Assembly (NCBI GenBank): GCA_038373885.1
Contig: JAWZYV010012239.1
Coordinates: 62,001-126,000 of the forward strand
DNA from: Cheiracanthium punctorium
Taxonomy: Eukaryota; Arthropoda; Arachnida; Araneae; Cheiracanthiidae
Length of the DNA stretch: 64,000 nt
Direction: 5' to 3'
Shown: positions 35,390 through 47,799 of the stretch, one piece after another
Layout of the letters: each line of letters opens with the position of its first letter
Numbering within the stretch: the first letter of the stretch is position 1
Notes under the pieces: model-generated
Databases searched by the model: none
What the model was told of the DNA's origin: nothing
Seen by the model: only the letters and a program-made list of their open reading frames with translations
Program-made: the position numbers and the translations under genes

Positions 35390-37862
35390 TAGGGATCGAC
35401 TGATGCCAAATTTTAACCGACAGCCGAAGCCGATACTTTACCTATAAATTCATTTTTAAAATTCCAGCAGAATCGCTTATTGCTTGTAGATTTAGTGAGC
35501 TGTCCTACTTTCCAACTTTTATTCCATCTGTCCAGTGGATTCAAACGATGGGGGGATAGGACGGGGATGATGGGAAAAATAGTATTTAATTGACAAATAC
35601 TTTCAACTTTAGAATTAAAACTAGTGGTGTAGTACTTAGGGAAAAAGCAGAGGAAAGCTCACTTTTAAAGGTTAACATAAAGGGGGTAGTAAGTTTACGT
35701 AATTATTCCCCTAAATCAATAAATTAATTAAATTATTGGCTTTCGATTGCTTAATAACTAATTAATATTTATTACATTTTTTTCTGATGGCCGGCTTCTG
35801 CCTTAGAAGGCTTTGGCCACAACGGGCCGTAATTATTGGCCACTTCATTATGGGGCCACCTTGTAGGTGGACCATCTGAAGGGACGGACAAATGACAACC
35901 ACGTCCAGTCGGGGATCGAACCCCGACCGCCGGAAGTTGAATCCGAAACCGTAGTACGGTGCTTTACCCACCATATAATCCTGTCGGCATATTTTTTACA
36001 TTTTTGTAAAATTAATCAGCCGTTGACACGTCATTTTTATCAAGAATGGCTTTAAACTTAATTTTTCTCTCTTGAACAGTCGGTGTCAAATTGACAGAAA
36101 TATTCTTTAATATTTGAACTGAATCCCTCGATAGCCGGCTTTTTCCGTTTTTCAATCCTTCTGACAGAAACTCATACCAAAACTGCAACTTGACCAAAAC
36201 TGCAAAAATCCTCCTTTTCTTATTCAAATTTATCTTATCCAAATTACTGTATTTTTTAAAGATACTTGTGCATTATTTAAAATTAACAATAAGATTTCAA
36301 GTGAGTCTAAGACTAGTTTTAGTTTAATTTTTGACGCATCACAATATGAAAGTCTTAGTACATTAAAATAATTTTTAAAGCATTTTGCTTAGAGTAAAAT
36401 AAAAAGTAAGGGGATGGCGTACCTATGCTACTGACTACACCACTGACTGAAAGCAATATGTCAATGTCTAACAGCTGTACGAAATTTTGAACACCTGTGT
36501 CTTACGACTCAATAACTTCTCCAAGCAAATAGTAACCACTGCCTCAGAACATGCATTTGCCTTGGGCCATTCGAACTGAAGCATAGCCCCTGTCCAAACC
36601 GAACTCAAAGGGGTGGCTCACGGACCCCCCCCCCCCCCACCCTCCCAACCTTCTCCCTAAAAATGTCGACTGTTGTTATAAAAATGATGATGATTAAGTA
36701 TTTCGGACGATTCTATCCTCTGAGCACAAGTAAACATCTCTCAAGGCCCAAGCAATAAGTAAAGGGTTATTCACGTGTATAGATATCAATTTTTCGCAAT
36801 TTTCTCCTGAAATATCAAACCAAGGTCGCTACTCATTCAATAAAATGAATTTCACTGACTTTTTCAGGTTTTCTAGGTGTAACTTTAAAAAATTTCAGGC
36901 AACAGCATGATAATAGATACAGATAAAACAGTGAATAAAACACACAGATATGAGTAAGAGTGTGAAAGTAACTCCCTTTAGTCCGCACAAGTTGAAACTA
37001 CTGGTATAGAGGATTATAGAATTTTGTGGATTATAGTATTCTTCTTTTTATTTATACATTTTAGCGCCATTTTATTTAACTATAAAGAATTTAGTACGAA
37101 TTCTATAATCATTCCTTTTATATAAAAATCTTTTTATCTAAATTATTAAATAATAATTTTATTTAAATAACCTTTTTAAAAAATAAAATGCTCAATTTAT
37201 GCAAAAAACCTAAAGAACGCTGGAATACTCCTTGTGTTGTTTAGTGTTTCTCAGAATTCATTTTAACGACTTGTATAAAAAAAATATCATCACAGGCATC
37301 TGCTGCGATTCTATGGAAAGGTTGAATTTTTTAATTTTTTTCCACCATCTGACGCATCCCATCAGAAAGGGGAGAGATTCAATTGAGTATTGCATCTTCT
37401 CTATACCTGCGGGCACATTCGCCCTCACACATTTAACATGCATGGCCACTTAATGGACGGAATGGTTTTCGACAGCTGTTACGACTGAAAATGGGCAATT
37501 TTAAGCTTTTCCACATGTAGCGACGACCCGCCACCGAGATTTTTTTTCAGGGCGTTGACCTCTTCATTTGAATGCTTCTACTTCCAACGGCCAGTCAGTC
37601 CATAAGCTCGAGAAAATAGTTCAAATGAAGCGACACCTCCCATCACCATAATAAAGATTCTAGTGTGTTGTTGAGCCTGTGTATTTTTTCTTTCAGAAGA
37701 GTTAAGTATCGGTTGAAAAGTATCGGTGGAAACGGACAAATATATCGGGAACAGATACTTTTCCGATACTTTTAAAATGTAAAAGTACCGATACCAATAC
37801 CTCCCAAAAAAGAGGTACTGGCGCCGAAACTGTAGGTTACCGATACTATCTGTCGATCCCTA
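35390..37862. mobile_element. hAT-like element, 2.5 kb, with 8-bp target duplication
   Basis: Left end TAGGGATCGACTGATGCC. Reverse complement of the right end: TAGGGATCGACAGATAG. It is flanked by the same 8 bases GTATTAAA (35382-35389 and 37863-37870). Subterminal copies of GTATCGG-type words occur on both sides. No intact transposase was found; a 76-residue minus-strand frame at 36012-36242 is unassigned. A SINE is nested inside. Confidence 0.85.
35782..35988 (-). mobile_element. tRNA-derived SINE with target duplication
   Basis: Minus strand: tRNA-like head with an A-box-like TGGTGGGTAAAGC (about 35961-35973) and a B-box GGTTCGATCCC within the palindromic GGGGATCGAACCCC (35911-35924). Near-identical 17-base repeats flank it (35765-35781 and 35989-36005, one mismatch). 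The tail is AT-rich. Head, internal promoter and target duplication together support a SINE. Confidence 0.8.
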
Positions 37863-37924
37863 GTATTAAACATTTCTAGCTATTTCAAAACTCGTACACA
37901 AATGTATCAACAAATATGATAAAT

Positions 37925-38090
37925 CGGGACTTTGCCCAGGGCCCCAGGCTCGAAAGGGCCCTCAATTTCAATTGTTGTTCTGAAATATTCTTTTTCATAT
38001 CAAAATTTTATGAAAAATAAAACAAATTTCATAGATGGGAGCCCCCAAATTCATCAACGCCTGGGGCGCCTGTTGGTCATAATCAGGCCC
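37925..38090 (+). repeat. Dispersed repeat, copy 2
   Basis: Starts CGGGACTTTGCCCAGGGCCC; same block order as the minus strand of 1-185. It lies between the hAT element and the cassette F Ig2a exon. Confidence 0.75.
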
Positions 38091-38180
38091 TGCGAAACAT
38101 TCAAAATTTATATCAAATTATATCAAAATTATATAAAATTTAGTTTTAAAACTTCTCAATATTTACTACTAAAAACTTAC

Positions 38181-38297
38181 TTAATCTCTTCCACTTAATA
38201 ACTGGCGGCGGAAACCCTGAGGCTGTACATTCTAAATTCACTTTTTCACCTTCAACGACTTCTACATTTTCAGGTTCCTTGATCCACGCAGGGGGAG
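38181..38297 (-). CDS. sDscam: Cassette F, Ig2a exon
   Basis: 117 bp, phase 1. It encodes APPAWIKEPENVEVVEG, Cys in LECTASGFP and Trp in IKWKR. The split-codon base is A and the donor GTAAGT. Confidence 0.9.
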
Positions 38298-39818
38298 CTA
38301 AAACATATGAAGCATTTGCATCAATCTTTGCACATTTTGACAATTTTAATTTTTGTACTCAATACAGTCTGCTTCAAAAAGTTTTCTGTGTTCTTGTTGT
38401 TGTTTTCGAAACGTTATTTTTTTTTTCTTAAGAGTAAGTTTCTTCTCAAGGAAATAATAATTTTTATTTATAAAAGCTGAAAACTTAATGCACAAAGAAT
38501 TCATGTTTTTTTTTTAGGTTTCATAGTTTTTAGTTTCGAATTATGAATAAACAATTCTGTTTAAAGTTTTTGAAGTAAAGCTGATGCAATTTATTAAATT
38601 CGTCTTACAGTGGTTTCAAGTAAAATTTTAATTTAACACTTAAATATTAGAAAACATTGCGATACATTTTAAGTTTTCAATTTTTGATTTTGTATCTTCA
38701 TATTGCTAAATTGTTCTGTCTAGTAATCTTTAATAAAATATTACTAAATATATATTTTAAATTATAATTAATTTTGTAAACATTTTACTTCGTAGCTGAG
38801 AAAAAAATCTAGAAATAAGAAGAATGTGAAGGTATTAAAAAATACTGCTAATTTTATTTTTAATTTACAAATGCCATTTTTATATTGTGACTACCTCAGA
38901 TGTACTCTTCTGCATAATTAGTTTTACCTAAACGTCAAAGTACTAATCTTATAAAACCAATCGATAAATTTTTTGTATAATCCGTACCATTGACATAAGA
39001 GGTTTTATAGCTATGTAAGCACATAAAAAATTATTTCAGGAAAAATAATAAGCAATTTGTTTTGAAAGACACTTCTATTGTTTGCTTAAGTTTTAAAGAT
39101 ACTGTATTCAGCTTTGTTCTCAAATACTGTTAATTTTCTAAAAACCGTTCAATTTGAAAAATGAACAGCATTTGACTTAATAAAAAACGATGTTCATTTT
39201 CAGTCAGTTTATAAAATCCTCTATGTAAGAAGTAACCCTAATATATACTGCATATATTTTACAAACGTTGTAAAATATTTTTATATAAACAGTTCTTCAA
39301 CAGCATTTCAATAAAAAACGAAAATAATTTTATATTAAGAAATATTCATGAAAGACTGCTGAGTGCTGACGTGTTTTTTAGTATTTGTTAGTTTATTGAT
39401 AAGTCACCAACAGTTACAAAGAACTGTAGAACATTCTCAACAAAAGTACTACTTATAATACCAAAAATAGTAAATACTTCTATTACAAAATAACATTTTT
39501 ACAGTTCGTTTTGTCAGATTAGTGTCATGATTTAAAAAATTACCACTGCTTCTTAGTTACTTTTGACTTAAATTGAAGCGTTTGTCAGTTTTATATAGTT
39601 ATAAGTTTTGTTTTTAATTGATAATTCTAAAAAATAATAAATAAATTCATGATTAAAATTTCTAAATATGTGATCTATAAAAATAAGTTCCATTCCAACA
39701 CAAAAAAGAAAAAATTTCAGTTTGTGTATTTTCAATAAATTCAAAACTTTTAAATGTACTTAGGGACCCTATTTGCCACAGTGTGAATAATAAAACAATT
39801 ATTTTAATATATATTTAC
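38298..39818. other. Intron, cassette F Ig1-Ig2a
   Basis: 1.5 kb of AT-rich sequence. Nothing recognised. Confidence 0.6.
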
Positions 39819-40091
39819 CTTTCACACGCAAAGTAGCTGAAAAAGATCCTGCACCTCCAGAACTGCTGACAATGCATGTATAATTACCACCTGAAGATTT
39901 CTCTACGGTATCTATCATAAGACTGGATATTTTGCGTTGAGAGGTTATTCCTTCACCTTCAATAACTTTTCCATCTTTGTACCATTTAAAAATAAATGGA
40001 GGTTTACCGGAAACAACGGCACACATTGCACTTGCAGTTTTTCCGATTTCTACTTGGTCAGGAAATTGAAATGGTTGTATGACTGGAGCTT
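39819..40091 (-). CDS. sDscam: Cassette F, Ig1 exon
   Basis: 273 bp, the shortest Ig1, phase 1. It encodes EAPVIQPFQFPDQ, Cys (AMCAVVSG), Trp (FKWYKDG) and Cys in SSGGNYTC with sequon, followed by a Gly/Ser-rich FG loop (SSSGGAGS), ending LRVKG. Confidence 0.92.
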
Positions 40092-41493
40092 CTGTAAAAT
40101 TCACATTAAAATAAAATAACGATTCAGAACTTTAATGATGATGTTGAGCAAAAAAGCACTAATTCAAATCTTATTTTTTAAATTTACCAAACTAAAATAC
40201 ATCTTTACGATGCATATTAATGCGCTTTCCTGTCTGAGTTACTGCGCTGAAATTAATTTGTTAAAAGATTATACATTATTTGACACTAAAAGTTAATTTG
40301 AAAGTGTACTTTTTCTAAATTTAACTATCACAATTTCCTAAATAAATCAGTCAATCGTTACAGTAGTTATCATACTAGCATAACTAATTAAAGAAATATG
40401 TCCGATATTTTTACACATAAACATTCAAATAGTCTTTGTTGTGCTGAGTGTTTCTGTGGTTTAAAAATTATCTTTATCTGCAAATTTATCTTTTATTAAT
40501 TTATTAGTCTATAATATAAAATCTAACATGTAAAACATAGATTTACTAGAAATTTTACTACAACTGTTGATTTTTGTGGTATATTTTTTAAATCGCAAAA
40601 ACATTTCAGATAAATTATTTTACAATTTATACATCTACGATGGAAACCTTTCTTTCACAAATCATAATTAAAAATTACACGGATAACGCCAGAGATACAA
40701 ATTTTATATTTTTTTTGGGATACCTTTCATACTGTTACAAACGATAAAAATATACTAGATATGAAACTTTCATAAAAAACGCTCTGATTCATATAATCGT
40801 ACAGTAGAATTTTGTCAAACATGACTTTTTAAACCAATTAGTGTGAGTTTAATGGATTTTTAAAATGAAATTTACATATTATTCATAGAATAGAGATAAA
40901 ATTTGTAATATTTTTGGAAGAGACATTGTTTATTCCTTAATAGATTTTTTTTTAAATGGGCATATGTTTAAGGGACAGCTTTTTAAATTTTAAATATTAT
41001 AGAACAAGTCTTAAAAAGTGGAACTATGGAAATTTAGCCTCTATTGAACTATTGAAATTTAAAAGTCTATTCTGTTATATTTAATAAAAAGTAACAAAAA
41101 ATTAAATCAAAAGCTAGTTTTATTCTCACTGTCCGTACTTTTTTAAACTATGTTATCCTAATACAATATTACAGGTATCAAGTCATTTTACAGTTCAAGA
41201 AAAATTATAAAAATCATGTATATGAGGAAGAAAAAACTTGTAATAAATATTTTTAAACCATATTTATGACGAACATTGTTCCTAAATGTAACCAGTCTAA
41301 CACAATATGTGAAATACACATATAAAATCATCATTTAAAAGTCATAGCTTAACCTTTTTGTGTATACCTTTATTTTTGTTGTTAAATTCATTGCAAAACT
41401 GAAATTATAAACGTTTATACATATGCGTATAAACGTTTCTTAACTATATTACAATTAAAAACAATTAATGTGCATATAATAAAATTCACATAC
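40092..41493. other. Intron, cassette F signal-Ig1
   Basis: 1.4 kb of AT-rich sequence. Nothing recognised. Confidence 0.6.
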
Positions 41494-41554
41494 CTGATGA
41501 ATGTACGAAACTATTAAGGAGAGTATGAACGAGAAGCATCAGCAAAGTTTTCAT
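41494..41554 (-). CDS. sDscam: Cassette F, start codon and signal-peptide exon
   Basis: ATG at 41554; 20 residues plus one base (MKTLLMLLVHTLLNSFVHSS), a Leu-rich signal core ending in small residues, donor GTATGT. Confidence 0.85.
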
Positions 41555-41802
41555 CCTTCTACACCAATAAATCCAGAAAGTTGAAACCTACTTAATCACT
41601 TTTTCAGCAGAAATAAAACGCTTTAAAAATGTGTAGAAGAAATTTGATGCAAAAATACTTTTACAGTATAATTTTCTATTTGAATTCAAAATTATATTTT
41701 AAAAAGAAATGTACGCACAACCAGGCAACGTAGAAAGCTTTCAGAATATGATTCATTTTACAGTTAATAGCGTTCTTCTCTTAGAATCATAGATTCTACG
41801 GA

Positions 41803-41823
41803 ACAAGTAGCGCCACACACAGG
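41803..41823 (-). promoter_or_regulatory. CTCF-like promoter element, cassette F
   Basis: On the minus strand: CCTGTGTGTGGCGCTACTTG. The core TGTGGCGCTA is intact although CA before it became TG and the following G became C. About 249 bp upstream of the ATG. Confidence 0.72.
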
Positions 41824-44219
41824 AATTTTATAGAAGTAAATATGAAATTTAAAAAGAATATAAAAAGAAGAGCAATAATTACGCAGAGCTGTAAAAAATA
41901 AAATGGGAATACATACGAAAAGAATACTTGACCATTTTTCAAAATAGCCACAATAACTTTAATTTTCAAACACTGAGCAGTTGATGCATAAAATAAACCA
42001 TTTGTTTCCTTCAGTTAGCAGTATGAATTATGTTTTATGTTTTATATTTTCAACATGTGCATATTTTTTCAATGTACTATGTAATGATAAGTTTTTAAAT
42101 AAAACATCAAGTGTTTTTTTCTGATCTTTTATTCTTTTTTACCACTTTTTCACTATTAAAATGTTTGTAAATTATTTGGTAAAAATAAAATAAAATACTA
42201 TTCAAGCACGGCTGCACTTTCAGTGAATTGCATTATTTAAGTATAATTTCTGTATATCATAATAAAAATAGCCTATGCTTTTCATAAGAAATGGTAAGTT
42301 TTATCTATGTAAAGGTAATTTAAATATTTACAAGGTAGTATAAGTAAGAAAAAAATATTAGTTGTATGAAAGAAACATACCTCCATATGCACTGGGTCTT
42401 GATTTGATTCTAGGCTCGGTATAATGGGTTAAACTGCCCTTTTAGTAACTTTCTATGATGGCAAATTTCAATACACTCACACTGATAAGCACTGAAAAAG
42501 ACTGAGACTCCGTCTTTCCCCGTGTAACTCTGTTTTGGCACCACTAGGTAATTATATATTAAAATAACGAGCTTCATAGAATATAGTAGCCCATAACTTA
42601 TACGAGTTCTTGGCCTTTAAAAACGTGTACAAACGAAAATAAATGTTTTAAAAATAGATCATTTTGTCATATATTAATCAAAATTTCTCAAATATTTTGA
42701 GCACCAAAAATTCCGTTTAATAGGAAAAATATACTCCACGCTTAGAAATTAAAATCGTTTAAGCATAAAAAAAAAAATCAGAGCATTAATAATATAGTAT
42801 TTTCCCAACAATTGTATCACATTTTCTGTAAAATGCATGAACCTTTATTATGAATGAACGAACGTGGTAAGTTATACAAAAATGCACTAAATGATACGAA
42901 AGTGTTATAATTGATAAGCATGAAATCCTCGCCTTGCCTATCAGTTCAATTGAGTGCTTTTGTTTATACGTACCAGATATTTTTAATCTAATGTATTTTT
43001 TCAAAAAAATCTGAAGCGATATAACTCTTTTTATTTACAAAATTTTAATTTGCGGTTCATATCAAGCAGAATCTCATTATCCCAAAGAAAAGACGGAAAG
43101 AAAGAAAAACATTGTTATTCCGTTACACGATATATAAACTCAACGAAGCAATAGTTCTCACTAAAATGAACATTCAACAAACCAACCGATAAAAAAAAAT
43201 CAGTTATGTTTCAACTTTATTTTATTTGCATCAGTTAAAATACACATTCAAAAATAGCATTACAATATTTTCCGGAAAATAACATCTTTTCTAAGTGCAA
43301 AGATTTCATTTCTTGGTAACACATCTGATGAGTTTTCTTACTTTCACATATTTACTCACTTTCACTGATTAAAATAAGCTACTCATATAGAATTTTGAAA
43401 AAAAAAAAGAAGTTAATAGCATTCTACGAATAATAAATGTAAGGGAATTAAATAACCGACATACATACGCCAACCTTGATTTCCTGATTGTTTGACGTGA
43501 ATGTTTTGATTTTAAGTTTAAAATTGCAGTTAATTAATTATTACTTTAATGATAAGTTACACAAATTTATGTTGTTTGTACCTAGAAACAGTTAGGTTAA
43601 AAAAATTCATATTTTTTTCGGTTCGTAGCCAGGTATAAAATATCTAAAAAGTCTAATACAACATTCAAATTCCACCATTCTTTTGGATCAACCGAAGTTT
43701 TACATATTTTCGGCCATTAACAATTGTACAGTCCGTTCTTTAGTATAGTAGTATACGTTTTATATATGTATGTGAATCGAAAATATTGAACCCAAATATG
43801 TATATGTGACAGTGAAAATTAATCATTTACCGAAAGCAATTTTCAAAAACCACGTGTATTCCACTTTAAGTAATTTCTAATATCACTCCATGAAAATATG
43901 GTATAAGTTTATATTTCAAAAGACTCAATTCAGATGTAATCTCTTCGTTCCAATATAAATTCAAAAACACACTTCTACAAAAAATGATGCAATAATAATA
44001 ATTAAAGAATACATGAAAGAATACTGCAAATTTTCCGTGTAAATATATTTTATGAATACATAAAATATTTTATATTGAATTAAAATCCTTAAAATACGAG
44101 CTGTGGCATATAAAGTTCATAATGCCTCGCCTTAAAAATTATAAATCGTGTATATACTGAAAACTTTAGTACGAATGTTCAAAATTTTCTTATTATTGCT
44201 TTTAAAGAGTGTTATTTAC
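41824..44219. other. Spacer between cassettes G and F
   Basis: 2.4 kb of AT-rich sequence. No gene, RNA gene or known repeat recognised. Confidence 0.55.
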
Positions 44220-44378
44220 CGTGAACTATTAGAGTAACTGATTTTGTCAATGGAATTCCGACATCGTTGTTAGCTTCACACAAATACGATCCTTCGTTTT
44301 CTTTTTTCACAGAATTAAATAACATAGTTCCATTTTTCATAAAAATAATTTGGTAGTTAGATTGTTCTCTTGAATTTC
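44220..44378 (-). CDS. sDscam: Cassette G, Ig2b exon
   Basis: 159 bp, phase 1, acceptor TTTCAG and donor GTAAAT. It encodes the leader GNSREQSNYQIIFMK, NGTMLFNS with sequon, Cys in NEGSYLCEANNDVG, and the end LIVHG. Confidence 0.9.
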
Positions 44379-44824
44379 CTGAAAATGAAAATAATCATTA
44401 CGATAAAATTATTTCATTCGATTGTAACAGCAAAAGTTTCAATAAAAATGATAGTAGTTTCTAATTCAGACGATAAATATATGCTTCATTCATTATTAGC
44501 AACTATTAGCTTATCTGAATAAAGTGCCACCTAAGACATTTTTGAATACTTTTCAGTTGTTTTATAGCTGTGGCACTTAAAATCATATAAATTATTTGAA
44601 AAACGAGCTTAAAATTAATTTGATTTCAAAGCCTTTAAGGATTTACATGAATTAACAAATGTTTTATGAAGCAATTTCGAATGTAGGGGATTCTGAAATT
44701 TTCATTTTTATTAAAATGATCCTTTGTATTTAAGCAATGAAAACATAAAAACTTGCAACTGAATCTGATCTCTCACCCCCTTTATTGACAATTGTTCGAA
44801 AAATGTGTCCCAAAAATGCGACAC

Positions 44825-45041
44825 AAAAGTAAGAATAAACTGTTGAGTATTGAATTGTTTATTTTTTTTACTGTGCAATGTCTTATCCTCCTGATTTCTG
44901 TATCCCCCAATAAACATTTATCTACTTACATGCTACATAAAAGTAAGAATAAATTGTTGAGTATTGAATTTTTTATTTTTTACTGTGCAATGTGTTATCC
45001 TCCTGAATTCTGTATCCCTCAATAAACATTTATCTACTTAA
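44825..45041 (+). repeat. Two-copy tandem repeat, 114-bp period
   Basis: AAAAGTAAGAATAAA...TATCTACTTA occurs at 44825-44938 and again from 44939, with a few substitutions. Each copy ends with CAATAAACATTTATCTACTT. It directly precedes copia-like sequence and may be part of its LTR. Confidence 0.75.
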
Positions 45042-45324
45042 TTGTAACTGTGATCGCGCACGCATTCTTCTCCTATACTTTTTCCTTCTTGATGTTACCT
45101 TGTTATGTGATGTGCCTGTTTCTTCCGTTCTAATTTAATAAAGTAAATGTTATGTTAATATCCCTCGCTTACTATGTTTTTGTCATAACTCTGCTAACAT
45201 TTCTGAAAGGTTATGGACACCAGATGGATTGATTGCTTTATTTGCTGAATTTTAACGTTCGTTTCAAGGCTGCATCATTCCTCCTCAAAATGGCGATTGG
45301 AACGTGACGAACTGAAACACTGAA

Positions 45325-46332
45325 TAAAGGTAATTCCGAAACTTGGAAAATGCAGGAGGGAAAACTTGGAAAATGAAAGAGCTTTTAATAAAGAATGATG
45401 CCTAGATTTATGCATCAGGTTCAAAGCCTAAACATGAAGTTTTGGAAAATGACGAAAAATCGCAAGAAGAGTTCGATACGTGGGTCCAAATGGATGAAAA
45501 AGCAAAAGCATATATAATTCTATGTATATCGCCATCTGAACTCAAACAAATAAAAAACTGTGACACTTCCTTAGATGTCTGGAAAAAACTGGGAGAAAAC
45601 TATCAGTCTAAAGGACCTGCTCGTAAAGCTGCATTGCTGAAATCTTTAATTCAATATAAGATACCCGACTCGTCTAATGGAATTCAAGACCATTTGAGAA
45701 AATTCTTCGACATAGTGGACAGACTTTCAGAAATGGATATTAAAATAGACGACGACTTTCTGACTGTAATGCTGTTATATAGCCTCCCTTCTACTTCCGA
45801 CAATTTCCGATGTGCTATGGAATCAAGAGATGAGCTTCCGAAGCCAGAAATACTCAGAATCAAAGTAGTGGAAGAATTCAATGCCAGGCGTAACGATGAT
45901 AGACAAGCGGAAGACTCGGGTGCTTTCGTGGCTGCTCCTAGAAAACCTGCGTCTAAAAATAAAAATTATGAAAAATACTCGGATCAGCTGACTCATAAAA
46001 TTAAGGATGCATCAAGAATAACTTGTAAAAGTTGTAAACACATCGGGCACTGGGCTAGCGAATGTGAAAGGGGAAGAAAGAATAATTTTGAACATATACC
46101 TAACAGCCTGGGATTCTTATCTACTCTGGTTGACTCGCCAATAAGGTTACCAGGCAAAATACAGCAACCCTACTCGCCTAAAGCTCTCTCAACAATTTCA
46201 AATAACGAAAAACAAAATTTTTGGTCTGTTAAGATAGATACTAAAAATTATATATGTTACTTCAGTTATCATCGAACCACGTTTGCAATTGCAAGGAAAG
46301 ATCAGGAAACTTCCTACTTCCAGTCGATGTAA
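45325..46332 (+). pseudogene. Copia-type Gag (UBN2 family) remnant
   Basis: The open part from 45442 (no ATG at its start) covers about 296 residues. It has the copia Gag signature with WKKLGENYQSKG, a LYSLPSTSDNF segment and a CX2CX4HX4C zinc knuckle (CKSCKHIGHWASEC, about 46024-46065). Upstream in the same frame, ELLIKNDA is cut by a TAG near 45410 where this family normally has Trp. Sequence beyond the knuckle does not look like protease. Confidence 0.8.
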
Positions 46333-46539
46333 AGGTTCGAATAAGTTATAGAATAAAGGAAAAAGAAATAAGAAAAAGGGCTGAGAGATAAAATGACACA
46401 GTGAATTGATATCGTTTTAATATGGCAATAATGAAATTAAAAAAATTAGGGGGGTTCAGGGGAGTCTCCCCCTGATGAGGCTCGAAGAACCGAGTATATT
46501 TTCATATATATATACACTTTATCATTATTATATTTCTTC

Positions 46540-46905
46540 CAATCGCGGGCAACTGCCGAATAGGTATTGGCCACTGAAAAGTGGCCTTTTAATTAAGGAG
46601 GCACGCAATATGTTCACCAGTGTCGCTAACTATGAGAAGCAGTCAATCTTCTAATTTTGAACCAATTCCAGGTGAGGAATCGGCATCTAAATTGGACCTG
46701 CAGAGGTATTGTTTCCACATGGAAACATTCTGGCCACGACAAATTTTTTTCCCCTGCTCCCTTTAACATAAACGGTCCCACTGCAGCCCTCTCGAGAGAG
46801 AGCTTATTATTCGCCAAAAGGCTGGTCTAAGTTGGTGCTGCTTCGCTTTCGGTGTTCCGTTGGTAACCAAGCTTCAACCGATTAAACCATTTCGGGGTGC
46901 TTAAA
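46540..46905 (-). repeat. Dispersed repeat, copy 2 (inverted to 20255-20615)
   Basis: The minus strand carries diverged versions of the 20255-20615 blocks, including CGTGGCCAGAATGT and TGGTTCAAAATTAGA. Part of it (TATTGGCCACT...GTGGCC) also resembles the SINE body near 35838-35862. Confidence 0.55.
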
Positions 46906-47682
46906 CACATTACAAATCTCAGATAACTTAAACAAAAGATGGGGTAAAAAAAAAACAATACATCATTCTTTTTCATATAAAAATCCATGACAAGAACTTT
47001 TGAAGTGAAAACCGTTTTTAAAGAGTATAAGAGACATTACTGATATGCGTTCAGTGCTCCATTAATATAAATTGGATCGGTTCATAATTACTTGTGTCAA
47101 AAGCACAGACATATTTTTCTTTTGTTTTCATATTTATACAATGCATTCTCAAGAAATTTTGATCGTGCTCACAGTTAAAAAAAATTTCCTCATCGTGAAT
47201 TATTTCTAAAACCATTTAAGTATATATTATTTGATTAAACACACTTATGGCATTATAAATTAGTTTGTTGCATTAAAATAACTTGCTAAACCTGCTAATC
47301 CAACATACAATGTAACACACCATAAAAATCTAATGCATAAAAATATTTGGTTTTCCTATACATCTTCAAAATAAAGAATAAATTTAACCAAGATTTTTGT
47401 TTTTAACCATTTTGTGGTGAAGCAATTTTAGCCTAAGAAAACTTTTAACGCCGTTCTTATTAATGCAACAGTTCGTTATTATTTTCTTTCTCCTAAGCGT
47501 ACTACTTTGGCATTTTCACTGGATCAAAAATTGATAAACACAGCATCTATTGAATCTAGAATATTACTGCGCTTTAATTTTTAAATGCGTTTTCATTTGT
47601 ACATTTTAATAACAAAAAGTATTAAACCGGTTGTTTAACTATTTTGAATCTATAATTCCCTGAAGAAACTAAAATAATTTAC

Positions 47683-47799
47683 CATTTGAATTCCATGTAA
47701 TAACTGGATTAGGTGATCCATCAGCATTACAATGAAAGGCAGCCGTTTCACCTTCAACAGCATCGATATCTTGAGGCTCAATAGACCAGGTTGGTGCAG
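47683..47799 (-). CDS. sDscam: Cassette G, Ig2a exon
   Basis: 117 bp, phase 1. It encodes AAPTWSIEPQDIDAVEG, Cys in FHCNADGSP and Trp in ITWNS. The donor is GTAAAT. Confidence 0.9.

Larger units (their letters stand above)
34822..38180. other. Intron, cassette F Ig2a-Ig2b (3.4 kb)
   Basis: Most of the intron is a hAT-like element (35390-37862) with a nested SINE, followed by dispersed repeat copy 2 (37925-38090). A T tract lies at about 35109-35135. Confidence 0.7.
44825..46332 (+). mobile_element. Truncated Ty1/copia-like retrotransposon
   Basis: LTR-like sequence ending CTCTGCTAACA near 45202 is followed by GGTTATGGACACCAGATG, resembling a copia primer site and 'no AUG' leader. A gag remnant follows. 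No protease, integrase or reverse transcriptase and no 3' LTR were found, so the element is truncated after gag. It lies on the plus strand, opposite to the array. Confidence 0.65.
44379..47682. other. Intron, cassette G Ig2a-Ig2b (3.3 kb)
   Basis: Contains a 114-bp tandem duplication and a copia fragment (44825-46332) plus dispersed repeat copy 2 (46540-46905). The rest is AT-rich. Confidence 0.65.

Noticed and set aside
35911..35987. tRNA gene
   Set aside because: A and B boxes are present, but the body continues as a SINE with target duplications and no full cloverleaf was seen.
37061..37072. TAGCGCCATT, partial match to the promoter element
   Set aside because: Matches only the first eight core bases and lies within the hAT-like element, not upstream of a signal exon.
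45442..46332. 296-residue open frame as a host gene
   Set aside because: It has copia Gag features including a CCHC knuckle, lacks a start codon and is cut upstream by a stop in the same frame.
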